Source: Corallococcus sp. AS-1-6
Lineage (GTDB): Bacteria; Myxococcota; Myxococcia; Myxococcales; Myxococcaceae
NCBI RefSeq assembly: GCF_020037015.1
Contig: NZ_JAIQDE010000002.1
Coordinates: 558,001 to 622,000, forward strand
Direction of reading: 5' to 3'
Length of the DNA: 64,000 nucleotides
In this document: positions 15,983-24,938 of the stretch, piece by piece
Layout of the letters: each line of letters begins with the position of its first letter
Numbering within the stretch: the stretch's first letter is position 1
Translations under genes and position numbers: made by a program
The notes under the pieces: generated by a model
Told to the model about the DNA's origin: nothing
The model's database searches: none
What the model saw: only the letters and a program-made list of their open reading frames with translations

Positions 15983-17755
15983 ATGTCGCTCGCCGTCCAC
16001 TACCGCGTCGCCATGCCCCGCCCGCATGCGCACCTGTTCGAGGTGGAGGCGACCTTCCCCGCCGGGCCTGACGCGCTCGACGCGGTGATGCCGGTGTGGA
16101 CGCCGGGCAGCTACCTGGTGCGCGAGTACGCCCGCCAGGTGCAGGACGTCACCGCGCGGGGCCCGGACGGCCAGCCCCTGCCGGTGCGCCGCGTGGACAA
16201 GCGCACCTGGCGCGTGGACGCGAGGGGGCAGGCCGTCACCCTGCGCTACCGCGTCTACGCGAACGAGCTGACCGTGCGCACCAGCCACCTGGACGGCAGC
16301 CACGCCTACTTCAACGGCGCCACCGTGTTCCTCTACACGGAGGCCACGCGCGCCCTGCCCCACCACGTCACCGTGGACGCGCCGCAGGGCTGGCGCACGT
16401 TCTGCGCGCTGGACTCGGAAGGGGCCACCTTCCACGCGCCGGACTACGACGCGCTCGTGGACAGCCCCTTCGAGGTCGGCCCCCACACGCCGCTCACCTT
16501 CACCGTCGCGGGCGTGCCGCACGAAGTGGTGGTGTGGGGCGACAGCGTGCCGGACGCGGAGCGGCTGTGCGCGGACATGCAGCGCATCTGCGAGGCCCAG
16601 GCGCGCATGTACGAAGGCCTGCCGCTCAAGCGCTACCTGTTCCTCGTCTACCTCACCGACAAGGGCCGCGGGGGCCTGGAGCACCAGGCCTCCACCGCGC
16701 TGCTCTTCCCGCGCACGGGCCTGGCCTCGTACCGGGGCTGGGAGGACTTCCTCACGCTGGTGGCGCACGAGTACTTCCACCTGTGGAACATCAAGCGGGT
16801 GAAGCCGCGCGCGCTGGTTCCGTTCGACTACTCGCAGGAGAACTACACCACGCTCCTGTGGGCCTTCGAGGGCGGCACCGCCTACTACGACAACCTCTTC
16901 GTGCGCCGCGCGGGCCTGATGTCCCCCACGCGCTACCTCGCCCGGCTGGGCGAGACCTTCTCGCTGCTGCACTCCACGCCGGGCCGCCGCGTGCAGACGC
17001 TCACGGAGGCGTCGCTCGTCAGTTGGGTGAAGCACTACCGCCCGGATGAGCACTCCACCAACAGCGCCATCTCCTACTACCTGAAGGGCGAGGTGGTGTG
17101 CGCGCTGCTGGACCTGGAGGTGCGCCGCGCCACCGGTGACGCGAAGTGCCTGGATGACGTCATGCGGCTCTTGTGGCGGCGCCATGGCGACGGCTCCGGC
17201 GTCCCGGAGGACGGCGTGGAGCAGGCCGCCAGCGAGGTCGCGGGCGTGGACCTGACGCCCTTCTTCGACCGGGCGGTGCGCTCCACGGAGGACCTGGACT
17301 ACGGCGTCTTCGCGCACGTGGGGCTGGAGGTGTCCTTCCGCGTGCGGGAGGCGCCCAACGACAAAGGGGGCACGCCGCCGCGCCTCAAGGGCGAACCCAA
17401 GCCCAGGGGCTGGCTGGGCGTCACCGTTCGAGGCTCCTCGACGCTGTCCACCGTCCCGGAGGGCACGCCCGCGCTGGACGCGGGCCTGTACCCGGAGGAC
17501 GAGGTGGTGGCGCTGGACGGCTGGCGCGTGGACGGCGCGGGGCTCATCGCCCGCTGCGAGGACAAGCGCCCCGGCGACACCGTGCGGGTGACGCTGTTCC
17601 GCCGCGACCGCCTGCTGGAGGTGCCCGTCGTCCTGGGCCAGAAGCCCGCGGACGCCGCGTGGCTCCAGCGCGTGGAGCGCCCCACGGACGCGCAGAAGGC
17701 CGCGTTCCAGGCGTGGCTGGGCTCCCCCTGGGACGAGACTCCCGGCCCGGCGTAG
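15983..17755 (+). CDS. M61 family (glycyl aminopeptidase-like) metallopeptidase with PDZ domain
   Basis: 590 residues, normal for M61. The N-terminal beta domain (about 1-180) includes the family segment MPVWTPGSYLVREYAR. The zinc site is H262-E-Y-F-H266, with a third ligand likely Glu296 in WAFEGGTAYY. A PDZ domain sits near 475-560 (GWLGVTVRG, then GLYPEDEVVALDGWRVDG). No signal peptide is apparent, so it may be cytoplasmic, unlike some relatives. It removes N-terminal residues, with preference for Gly or Ala in known members. It follows the methyltransferase by 35 bp and probably shares its transcript. Confidence 0.9.
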   Translation: MSLAVHYRVAMPRPHAHLFEVEATFPAGPDALDAVMPVWTPGSYLVREYARQVQDVTARGPDGQPLPVRRVDKRTWRVDARGQAVTLRYRVYANELTVRTSHLDGSHAYFNGATVFLYTEATRALPHHVTVDAPQGWRTFCALDSEGATFHAPDYDALVDSPFEVGPHTPLTFTVAGVPHEVVVWGDSVPDAERLCADMQRICEAQARMYEGLPLKRYLFLVYLTDKGRGGLEHQASTALLFPRTGLASYRGWEDFLTLVAHEYFHLWNIKRVKPRALVPFDYSQENYTTLLWAFEGGTAYYDNLFVRRAGLMSPTRYLARLGETFSLLHSTPGRRVQTLTEASLVSWVKHYRPDEHSTNSAISYYLKGEVVCALLDLEVRRATGDAKCLDDVMRLLWRRHGDGSGVPEDGVEQAASEVAGVDLTPFFDRAVRSTEDLDYGVFAHVGLEVSFRVREAPNDKGGTPPRLKGEPKPRGWLGVTVRGSSTLSTVPEGTPALDAGLYPEDEVVALDGWRVDGAGLIARCEDKRPGDTVRVTLFRRDRLLEVPVVLGQKPADAAWLQRVERPTDAQKAAFQAWLGSPWDETPGPA

Positions 17756-17768
17756 GCTCGCGGGCCGC

Positions 17769-19196
17769 ATGGCCCCTTCCCTCCCTGCCCCTCCCTCCTG
17801 CGCGGGACATCCGGGCGCCGCCGCCGGCTGGCGCTGCGAACACTGCGAGGCCCTGCTGTGTCCCGCGTGCGTGGAGACCCGGCGCGCGGGCACGGTGGAG
17901 TACACCGTCTGCGTCCGGTGCCAAGGCACGGCGAACGTGCTCCTGCGCCACCGCTCGCACCGCTCGCTGGCGGCGCGCCTGCCGGGGGCCCTGCGCTTCC
18001 CGTTCACGGCCCCGGGGCTCCAGGCGCTGGCGGCCGTCGTCATCGTGCTGACCGTGTTGCGCATGGCCGTGGTCGGCATCGTGGTCATCGCGGTGCTGCC
18101 GCTCACGCTCGCGCTGGGCGTCTTCTGGGCGGCCTTCTTCGCACTCGTGCGGAGCGCCGCCCGGGGAGACGCGGAGCCGGAGGGCCCGGGCTTCACCGAC
18201 CTCGTCAGGGACAACCTCGTGCCCGGGCTGATGGGCCTGTGCGTCAGCGGGGGCGTCTTCCTGCCCGCGCTCGTGCGTGCGTGGGGGCTGCTCGAGTCCG
18301 CGTCCCCGGACGAGGTCCTGAAGCGCGTCACCCATCCGGTGGACACGTTGAGCGCGCCCGTCTTCTGGGCGGATCCGCTCTTCTGGGGGCTCGCGGTCCT
18401 GGGGCTCTTGTGGCTGCCGTGGGCGCTCCTGGTGGCCGCGATGTCGCGCTCGGTGTTCGCCGCGCTCAACCCCTTGCGCGCGCTCGCGTGCATCCGCGCG
18501 GTGGGGCGCGATGCCCGCGTCGTGACGGCGGTGTTCCTCCTGCTGGCCCTGCTGCAGGGAGGGCTGCACCAGGTAGCGGAGGCGGTGCTCGGCCTGCCCA
18601 TCGTCATCGTGCCCCGCCTCATCGCGGAGGCGCTCACGTGCCTGGTCCCCTTCGCGGCGGCGAACGTCCTGGGGCTCGTCCTCTTCGTGCACGGCGATGC
18701 GCTGGGCTACCTGCCCGCGCGCGACCACCTGGAGCCCACGCTGGGCGACACCGCGCCCCAGCGCGGGCCCGTGGCCCTGCGCGAGTCCCAGGCGGAGCCC
18801 GAAGCCCCGGCGCCCGACGCCGCCGGAGTCGAAGCGCAGGTGGCCGAGCTGGGCGCGGCCGTGGAGGCGCGCGACGTGGCGAAGGCGCTGGCGCTGTACG
18901 GCGCGCTCCACGTTCTGCCCCGCCTGAAGCTCTTGCCGTCACACCATCTGTTCATTGGACAGGCCGCGGCAGTGGAAGGAGATTTCCCACTGTCGGTCAA
19001 AGCGTTGGAAGCCGCGGCGGACACGGCGCCGGAAGAGCCCACCGCGCCCCGCGCGCTGGTGCTGCTGGCGCGCGTGCAGGGGGAGAAGTTGGGAAACACG
19101 GTGCGCGCGGAGGAGCTCTACCGGTACATCGTGCATCGTTATCCGGACACAGATGCCGCACGTTTTGCCCACGCGCGGCTGCCGCCCGCGGCCTGA
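17769..19196 (+). CDS. polytopic membrane protein with N-terminal B-box-like zinc finger and C-terminal helical repeats
   Basis: 475 residues. The N-terminus carries a cysteine/histidine cluster (CAGHPGAAAGWRCEHC, then CPAC and CVRC) resembling a B-box zinc finger, common in myxobacterial membrane proteins. About six hydrophobic segments follow between residues 75 and 310, in a pattern like DUF4013-type proteins. The C-terminal 130 residues are Ala-rich helices resembling TPR units (VEARDVAKALALYGALH). The zinc finger and repeats probably face the cytoplasm and bind partners. It starts 13 bp after the peptidase gene. Function unknown. Confidence 0.75.
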   Translation: MAPSLPAPPSCAGHPGAAAGWRCEHCEALLCPACVETRRAGTVEYTVCVRCQGTANVLLRHRSHRSLAARLPGALRFPFTAPGLQALAAVVIVLTVLRMAVVGIVVIAVLPLTLALGVFWAAFFALVRSAARGDAEPEGPGFTDLVRDNLVPGLMGLCVSGGVFLPALVRAWGLLESASPDEVLKRVTHPVDTLSAPVFWADPLFWGLAVLGLLWLPWALLVAAMSRSVFAALNPLRALACIRAVGRDARVVTAVFLLLALLQGGLHQVAEAVLGLPIVIVPRLIAEALTCLVPFAAANVLGLVLFVHGDALGYLPARDHLEPTLGDTAPQRGPVALRESQAEPEAPAPDAAGVEAQVAELGAAVEARDVAKALALYGALHVLPRLKLLPSHHLFIGQAAAVEGDFPLSVKALEAAADTAPEEPTAPRALVLLARVQGEKLGNTVRAEELYRYIVHRYPDTDAARFAHARLPPAA

Positions 19197-19263
19197 CACA
19201 CGCATTGCAGCACCCGTCCTCCGGTATCAGATTCCTCGCATGGGACGGGTTGGGGGCGTGGGG

Positions 19264-19653
19264 ATGGGCAAGCAGTGGAAGCGGTGGGGTTGGTTGGGGC
19301 TCCTCGCGAGCGTGCTGATGACGGGCTGTGATGACGCCCCCAGCGCGAACCGCCACGAGGACACCTGCGCGGAGCCGAGGACGCTGCGCGTGGAGGTGAT
19401 GTCGTCCGACGGCGCGTACATCCAGGGCGCCTCCGTGACGGCCACCAACCTGGAGAGCAACGTCAGCATCACCGGCGTGACGGACGACCGGGGCGTCACC
19501 ACGGCCATCAACGAAACGCTCGCGCCCAGCCCCATCCGCGTGGTGGCCACGGCGGGCTCGCACGTGACGCGCGCGGAGCGCGTGGAGTGGACCTGTGACG
19601 AATGCCACTGCACGCCCGTTCCCGCCACGGTGACGCTCCAGCTCCAGGATTGA
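19264..19653 (+). CDS. small lipoprotein with carboxypeptidase-regulatory-like domain
   Basis: 129 residues. The start at 19264 gives a standard lipoprotein signal (RWGWLGLLASVLMTGC, lipid Cys22); an in-frame ATG at 19240 would add eight residues. The mature part reads as one small beta sandwich of the carboxypeptidase-regulatory/CNA-B-like type (GAYIQGASVTATNLESNVS, then VTDDRGVTTAINE), ending with a Cys pair in CDECHC. Such domains are structural or binding units on the cell surface. No enzymatic residue is seen. Confidence 0.72.
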   Translation: MGKQWKRWGWLGLLASVLMTGCDDAPSANRHEDTCAEPRTLRVEVMSSDGAYIQGASVTATNLESNVSITGVTDDRGVTTAINETLAPSPIRVVATAGSHVTRAERVEWTCDECHCTPVPATVTLQLQD

Positions 19654-19677
19654 GCCGGAAGACCGGCCAGTGAGGGC

Positions 19678-19700
19678 CGGCGGACGCGAAAAATCCGCCG
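19678..19700 (+). terminator. hairpin after the lipoprotein gene
   Basis: CGGCGGA (19678-19684) pairs with TCCGCCG (19694-19700) around a CGCGAAAAA loop. It lies 25 bp after the lipoprotein stop. There is no T run downstream, so the terminator role is tentative. Confidence 0.35.
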
Positions 19701-19811
19701 CCCCGGGCCGTGGGGCGGTTGTGCACACCCACCGGTGCGCGATACCACTTACGCCATGCGTCAAATCCGCATGCACGCGTCCGTGTCGGTCTGGCTCTCC
19801 CGCAGCCTCGC

Positions 19812-19840
19812 CGCACGCCCGTCTGGCCTGACGGCGTGCG
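19812..19840. other. strong hairpin upstream of rnhB
   Basis: CGCACGCC-C-GTC pairs with GAC-GGCGTGCG around TGGCCT: 11 paired bases with one bulged C. It ends 92 bp before the rnhB start, so it could lie in that gene's leader or end the upstream transcript. No riboswitch class is recognised. Confidence 0.3.
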
Positions 19841-19932
19841 AGCGGGCGTGTTGTCGCGGCACTGGTGTTCCCCCACTCCAGTAAGCCGTGCAACCGCGCT
19901 ACCCGCCGGGTAGGCCATCCCGAAGGTCCCCC

Positions 19933-20811
19933 ATGTCCGCAGAGAGTGTGCAGGCGCTGCTCGAATGCTCGGTCACCGAGCTGACCGCGCGGTTCGTCAC
20001 CCAGGCGCAGCCCCTCCCCCAGGGGCTGCTGGAAGCGCTGGAGGCCGACCCCCGTCAGGGTGCGCAGGCGCTCGCGCGCAAGCTGCGCTCACGTCAGGAG
20101 AAGAACCGGGCGGAGGGGCAGCGGCTGCGGCACCTGCTGAAGTTCGAGACGGAGCTGTGGGAGCAGGGCCTCTTGAAGGTGGCGGGCGTGGACGAGGCCG
20201 GCATGGCGCCGCTCGCGGGCCCCGTCGTCGCGGCGGCGGCCATCCTGCCCCGGGGCTACAAGCTCAAGGGGCTGGACGACTCGAAGAAGATATTGGACCC
20301 GGACAAGCGCGAGGCGCTGGCGGAGGCGCTCAAGCGCGACGTGGTGGCGTGGGCGGTGGGCCGGGCGGAGGTGGAGGAGATTGATCAGCTCAACATCTAC
20401 CACGCGGGCCTGCTGGCCATGCGGCGCGCGGTGGAGGGGTTGGGGCTGACGCCGGACTACGTGCTGGTGGACGCGCGCACGATTCCCCAGTGCCCGGCTC
20501 CGCAGCGCGGCATCATCAAGGGGGACTCGCTGTCCCTGAGCATCGCGGCGGCGTCCGTGCTGGCGAAGACGACGCGCGACCGGCTGATGGCCGAGCTGGA
20601 CGCGCGCTATCCCGGCTACGGCCTGGCGGCCCACAAGGGCTACCCCACCGCGCAGCATGTGCAGGCCATCCAGGCCCTGGGCGTGCTGCCCATCCACCGC
20701 CGGAGCTTCGGTCCGGTGCGCGAGGCGCTCGGGCTGACGCAGCCCTCCGGGCCCGTCCCGATGCAATCGGAGCTGTTCGCCGCTACTCCTGCCCCGATGG
20801 CGAAGCGATGA
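19933..20811 (+). CDS. rnhB: ribonuclease HII with N-terminal extension and altered GRG motif
   Basis: 292 residues; usual RNase HII proteins have about 200-230. It removes single ribonucleotides and RNA primers from DNA. The extra about 80 N-terminal residues are helical and charged. The catalytic acids are in place: D87-E88, D180 (VLVDA) and D198 (KGD). The GRG motif that follows the DE pair and reads the RNA-DNA junction is replaced: [12 protein letters not shown] has Met91-Ala92 where Arg-Gly is expected. The rest ([30 protein letters not shown]) is canonical. The start at 19933 is the first ATG with normal spacing. The next gene overlaps by ATGA. Confidence 0.88.
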   Translation: MSAESVQALLECSVTELTARFVTQAQPLPQGLLEALEADPRQGAQALARKLRSRQEKNRAEGQRLRHLLKFETELWEQGLLKVAGVDEAGMAPLAGPVVAAAAILPRGYKLKGLDDSKKILDPDKREALAEALKRDVVAWAVGRAEVEEIDQLNIYHAGLLAMRRAVEGLGLTPDYVLVDARTIPQCPAPQRGIIKGDSLSLSIAAASVLAKTTRDRLMAELDARYPGYGLAAHKGYPTAQHVQAIQALGVLPIHRRSFGPVREALGLTQPSGPVPMQSELFAATPAPMAKR

Positions 20812-21443
20812 GCGCGGACAGGGACATCGACGGGTGGTTGGCGGAGCGGGGCGTCACGCTGATGGACGCGCGTGTGCGAGCCAGGGGCGTGCTGGAGGAG
20901 GCAGGGCTCACGCGGCCGGGCAAGGCGCGGATGAGCGAGCCCAAGCTCCTGCGAGCGGCCGAGGTGCTGGCCGAGCGCTTCTTCCAGGTGTGCGCGGATC
21001 CCGGCTGCCTCCAGGTGGCGACGGCGAGCGGCCGGGAGCCCTTGCGTGTCGAGCCCCGGAGCCACTGCGCGCGGTGCGGCGGCTCCGCCAACCGGCGCGC
21101 GGAGGTCGCGTTCGTGGAGATGTGCCACCAGCGCGGCGTGCAGCGCGTGGTGGTGGTGGGCGGCTCGCCCGCGGTGCGCGAGGAGCTGGAGGCGAAGCTG
21201 GGCGGCCACATCTCCCTGCGCATGGTGGACGGCACGGAGCGCCGCACGGCGGACCGCGCGAAGAGCGACCTGGAGTGGGCGGACCTGGTGCTGGTGTGGG
21301 GCGCCACGGAGCTGCACCACAAGGTGTCCACCCACTACACGCACCTGGCGTCCTCGCACCACCGCAAGGTGGTGCACGTGGTGCGCCGGGGCGTGGCCGC
21401 GCTGCTGGATGAGGCGATGATCCATCTGCAGCGGGCGCGCTAG
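20808..21443 (+). CDS. DUF2325-like protein with cysteine pair
   Basis: 211 residues. The C-terminal half has a small Rossmann-like pattern ([20 protein letters not shown], then [20 protein letters not shown] and [17 protein letters not shown]) like DUF2325 proteins. The middle holds C in PGCLQ and a CARCGG knuckle, possibly a metal site. It is translationally coupled to rnhB (ATGA overlap), which hints at a nucleic-acid-linked task, but that is only context. No signal or membrane segment. Confidence 0.6.
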   Translation: MSADRDIDGWLAERGVTLMDARVRARGVLEEAGLTRPGKARMSEPKLLRAAEVLAERFFQVCADPGCLQVATASGREPLRVEPRSHCARCGGSANRRAEVAFVEMCHQRGVQRVVVVGGSPAVREELEAKLGGHISLRMVDGTERRTADRAKSDLEWADLVLVWGATELHHKVSTHYTHLASSHHRKVVHVVRRGVAALLDEAMIHLQRAR

Positions 21444-21524
21444 GGAGCAAGGCGCGCCTTGGAAGGAGGCCCCCGCTTCTGGCGCCTCCCCGAGCGGATT
21501 CGCATGTTGCCGGCAGGAGGCCGC

Positions 21525-22424
21525 ATGCGAAGCAAAACACAGACATCCCGGCCACGGACAGGCAAGGTCCGCAGGCGGAGGGCCGCCGCCGGCTACAGCC
21601 GGGCACAGGTGGCGAGCCTCCCGCTGAAGGGCTACACGCTGCCCGCGGCGGACCTGAAGCGCGGCTCGAGTGGCACGGGAGTGAGACAACTCCAGGGCGC
21701 GCTGGTGAAGCTGGGCGACATGACCCAGGCGCAGATGAACACGGGCCCCGGCATGTTCGGGGCCCTGACGGAAGGCTCGCTCAAGAAGTTCCAGCAGGCG
21801 CACGGCGTGGATGCGATTGGCGTCTATGGCCCGAAGACGCGCGCAGCGTTCAAGGCCTTGGGCGCGGCCCTGGATGACACGGAGACGCCCTCCACCCCGA
21901 CGCCAGAAGGGCTCCGCGAGAAGATCGTCGCGGAGGGGCTGTGGGGGGTGGCCCACCAGGAGCAGATCCACTACTCGCAGAGCCGTCCAATCGACGGCAT
22001 CCGGCTGCGCCACAAGCTGCCGCTCGACATCGACTGCTCGGGCTTCGTGACGCTTTGCTACCAGTGGGCGGGCGCCCCCGACCCCAATGGCAACCACTAC
22101 AGCGGCGAGGGGTACACCGGCACGCTCGAAGCCCACATGCGTCACATCCCGTTGTCGCAGGTCCAGCCAGGGGACCTCTGCCTCTGGCAGGGCAAGCATG
22201 TGTCGTTGGTCATCCAGAGTGGCGCGGATCCCCTGCTCATCTCCCACGGCTCGGAAGCCGGCCCTTATGAAATCCGGACCTCGGTACAGATGAAGTGGTA
22301 CCCGGAGGGGACGCGCCTCCTCTGGCTGACCTCTCCCCAGGGGGCAGAGGCGGGCGCGCGGAGGACGCTCCGCCGCGAGGACGAGGCGCGCGGAGATCCT
22401 CCCGCGGAGGAAGGGCTCATCTGA
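21525..22424 (+). CDS. peptidoglycan-binding protein with NlpC/P60-like cysteine peptidase domain
   Basis: 299 residues. A basic N-terminus (about 45 residues) leads into a peptidoglycan-binding domain (about 50-115: GSSGTGVRQLQGALVKLG, then GPKTRAAFKAL). An NlpC/P60-like domain follows, with the probable nucleophile in DIDCSGFVTLCYQ and a His in GKHVSLVI. It would cut peptide stems of cell-wall material or work as an endolysin-like enzyme. No Sec signal is seen, so export may be non-classical or the substrate may be foreign. AGGAGG five bases upstream decides the ATG at 21525; a TTG at 21459 and ATG at 21504 are less likely. Confidence 0.78.
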   Translation: MRSKTQTSRPRTGKVRRRRAAAGYSRAQVASLPLKGYTLPAADLKRGSSGTGVRQLQGALVKLGDMTQAQMNTGPGMFGALTEGSLKKFQQAHGVDAIGVYGPKTRAAFKALGAALDDTETPSTPTPEGLREKIVAEGLWGVAHQEQIHYSQSRPIDGIRLRHKLPLDIDCSGFVTLCYQWAGAPDPNGNHYSGEGYTGTLEAHMRHIPLSQVQPGDLCLWQGKHVSLVIQSGADPLLISHGSEAGPYEIRTSVQMKWYPEGTRLLWLTSPQGAEAGARRTLRREDEARGDPPAEEGLI

Positions 22425-22521
22425 GTGCGCGAAGAGCGCCATGTGGGTTGAATCTTCCGGCTCCCCGCACGTAGATGCGGCCGTGCGGCGTCAGGTCCGC
22501 ACCTCTCCAGGGGGACAACGG

Positions 22522-22884
22522 ATGAGCAGCAAGTTCGGCGCGGCGGTGTTCATGATGGTGGCGTGTGCCTTCGGACCGATGACGGCCGTCGCGCAGGATG
22601 CCTCGGGCAACATCGACATCACCGGCAATGAAGAGACGGCGACCCACGCCTGCAAGCCGGGCAGCACGGTGGAGATCACCGGCACGGACAACACCGTGAC
22701 GCTGACCGGCGAGTGCAAGAGCGTCACCGTGAACGGCACCGACAACAAGGTGAAGGTGGAGGCCACCGGTGCCATCTCCGTGACGGGCAACTCCAACGCC
22801 GTCACCTGGAAGCGCGGCCTCGGCAAGTCGAAGCCGAAGATCAGCCGCACCGGCACGGACAACAAGGTCACGCAGGAGAAGTAG
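22522..22884 (+). CDS. secreted DUF3060 protein
   Basis: 120 residues with a Sec signal (GAAVFMMVACAFGPMTAVAQ) and a mature domain of short repeated strands around G-T-D/N-N (ITGTDNTVTLTGECKSVTV, VNGTDNKVKV, SRTGTDNKVTQ), as in DUF3060. These form a small beta-helix-like unit. Two Cys (HACKPG, GECKS) could form a disulfide. Role unknown. It is followed by a clear hairpin before the convergent DUF885 gene. Confidence 0.75.
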   Translation: MSSKFGAAVFMMVACAFGPMTAVAQDASGNIDITGNEETATHACKPGSTVEITGTDNTVTLTGECKSVTVNGTDNKVKVEATGAISVTGNSNAVTWKRGLGKSKPKISRTGTDNKVTQEK

Positions 22885-22899
22885 CCGTTCCCCCCCGCG

Positions 22900-22921
22900 C
22901 CCGCTTCGTCACGGAAGCGGG
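22900..22921. terminator. bidirectional terminator-like hairpin
   Basis: CCCGCTTC (22900-22907) pairs perfectly with GAAGCGGG (22914-22921) around GTCACG. It lies in the 49-bp gap between the convergent DUF3060 and DUF885 genes, so it can act for both strands. Confidence 0.6.
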
Positions 22922-22933
22922 CACGGGCGGCGC

Positions 22934-24721
22934 TCAGCGGGACGCGGAAGGCGCCGCGTCCTCACCGAGCAACAACTGCCGCACGATGGGCACGGGCGGG
23001 TAGCCGTGGGAGACCACGGCGTCGTGGAAGCGCTGGAGGGTGAAGTCCCTGCCCCACTTCACCTTCGCGTCCTCGCGCAGCTCCATCAGCATCTTCTTGC
23101 CCAGCGCGTACACCAGGTACGTCGGGTCGGAGGTGCCACGGCGGGCCTCGCGCTCCGCGTTGACCCGCGTCATGTAGGCCTCCTTCTCGAAGAGGCTCAC
23201 GGCCTGGTCGTACGTCATCCCGCGCGTGTGCAGGGACAGGCCCGCCACGTAGCGCGCCAGCCGCTGGAGGTAGAGCGCCAGTTGGTTCAGCCGCAGCCGG
23301 TCCGCCTGCGGGCCCGTGCCGCCGTAGCCCTCGTCCAGCATCATCTGCTCGGTGTAAAGGCCCCAGCCCTCGCTGAAGGAGCCGGAGCCCAAGAGCCGGC
23401 GCACCTTGGACTGGATGCGGTTCGTCCAGAGGAACTGCACGTAGTGCCCCGGGTACGCCTCGTGGATGGAGACGATGGGCAGCGCGTAGCGGTTGTAGAA
23501 GCTCATGTGCTGCTCGGCCTGCTCCGCGCTCCAGGCCGGGTCCGGCGGCGTCACGTAGTAGTACGCCTCCGTCGCCTTCAGCTCGAACGGGCCGGGAGTG
23601 CTCATGCTCGCGAAGGACAGCGCGCGGCTGAACACCGGCGTCTCCGCCACCTTCGCGCGCACCTCGCTGGGCACGGTGATGATGCGGCGGTCGATGAGGA
23701 ACTGGCGGATGTCCTCCAGCGTCGCCGTCGTGGTGGGCACCAGCTCCGCGGCGGCCGGGTGCTCCCTGCCCAGCTCCCGGTACACGTCCATGGGCGCCCT
23801 CCCCGGGGCGATCCGCGCGGCCACCTCCGCGAACTGGTCCTGCGTGCGCTTCATCTCCGCGCGCCCCCAGGCCAGCAGCGAGTCGATGCTGTCCGTGACG
23901 CCCTCCTCGTACTGGAGCTTCTGGCGGTACGTCTCCTCGCCGATGGCGAAGTCCCCGTTCGAGCGGGCCAGCAGGTCGTCCTTCAGGAAGCGGATGTAGC
24001 CATCGATGGCCTCCAGGCACCGCGTCTGCGCCTGCTTGAAGTCCTCCTGGAGCGCCGCGTCCCGCACCGGCGCGAAGGCCTGCGGCAGCGTCTGCGCATA
24101 GAGCGAGCGCGTGCCCTTCACCTGCTCCAGGGCGATCTCCGTCCACAACTTCGGCGGGTTCTTCAAGTTGGCCGGGGCCGCCGCGAAGACCTCCGGCACC
24201 ACCGCCATGCGCTTCACCGCGGAGCGCATCCGCTCCTCCAGCGGCGCGAAGTCGCGGTTGATGAGCTGGTACACGGCGTTGGACGCGAAGCCCAGGTAGG
24301 CGTTCGGGTTGCGCTCCCACGAGCGCACCGTCTCCAGGTCCAGGATGCGCGCGCGGAAGTGTTTCTCCAGGATGTCGTAGTCCGCCCGCTCCCCCGGAGG
24401 CAGCGCCGCCCGGTCCACCGCCTGGGGCAGCGCCGCGAGCCGGTCCTTCAGGAACGCCAGGTGCGACGCCCGCTCCTCGGGCCGGAAGCCGCGCAGCTCG
24501 CCGTCATACGTGTGCACGCCCGCGGACGTGGCGGACATGGGCGAGCGGCGGAAGTGCTCCTCGAAGTACGCGTCCACGAAGCCGCGCAGCGCCACCTGCG
24601 CGGAGGACGCCTCGGGCGCGGTGGCCGGCGCTTCCGCTCGGGCCGAGGGCCGGGACGCGGTGCATCCAGGGGACAGCAGCAGCAACGCGGCGAGGACGCT
24701 CGGGGTTCGCAGGGCCTTCAT
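22934..24721 (-). CDS. DUF885 family lipoprotein, probable metallohydrolase
   Basis: 595 residues. A lipoprotein signal (LAALLLLSPGC, Cys20) is followed by an all-helical DUF885 domain. The family's HEAYPGH box is present (H420-E421, H426) with the later EGWGLYTEQM segment; together they resemble a gluzincin zinc site, so peptidase or carboxypeptidase activity is expected at the cell envelope. Length and motif order match the family. The ATG at 24721 gives the signal directly; upstream codons in frame look non-coding. It ends next to a hairpin shared with the convergent gene. Confidence 0.85.
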   Translation of the reverse strand: MKALRTPSVLAALLLLSPGCTASRPSARAEAPATAPEASSAQVALRGFVDAYFEEHFRRSPMSATSAGVHTYDGELRGFRPEERASHLAFLKDRLAALPQAVDRAALPPGERADYDILEKHFRARILDLETVRSWERNPNAYLGFASNAVYQLINRDFAPLEERMRSAVKRMAVVPEVFAAAPANLKNPPKLWTEIALEQVKGTRSLYAQTLPQAFAPVRDAALQEDFKQAQTRCLEAIDGYIRFLKDDLLARSNGDFAIGEETYRQKLQYEEGVTDSIDSLLAWGRAEMKRTQDQFAEVAARIAPGRAPMDVYRELGREHPAAAELVPTTTATLEDIRQFLIDRRIITVPSEVRAKVAETPVFSRALSFASMSTPGPFELKATEAYYYVTPPDPAWSAEQAEQHMSFYNRYALPIVSIHEAYPGHYVQFLWTNRIQSKVRRLLGSGSFSEGWGLYTEQMMLDEGYGGTGPQADRLRLNQLALYLQRLARYVAGLSLHTRGMTYDQAVSLFEKEAYMTRVNAEREARRGTSDPTYLVYALGKKMLMELREDAKVKWGRDFTLQRFHDAVVSHGYPPVPIVRQLLLGEDAAPSASR

Positions 24722-24938
24722 GGAGCCTCGGGGGGAGAAGAGACGCGGGGAGCGTCGCTGAAGGCCCCCCGTCCCACAAGCGCCCGGCGCCGCCCTGCGT
24801 TCCCGGAAGACGCCAGCGCTTCCTGAAGCGACGCGGGCCCCCGTCTCGTCCGTGCGTCCTTCCTCCCGGGTTGTCACGGCATGGCCCCTGCACATCCCGG
24901 GGCAAGCACCTCCAGCCACCATTGCTTGTCGAGGTCCC

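Noticed and set aside
15875-18637. 920-codon minus-strand frame opposite the M61 peptidase and the membrane protein
   Set aside because: Low-complexity composition without motifs; the + strand genes have clear catalytic and zinc-finger residues.
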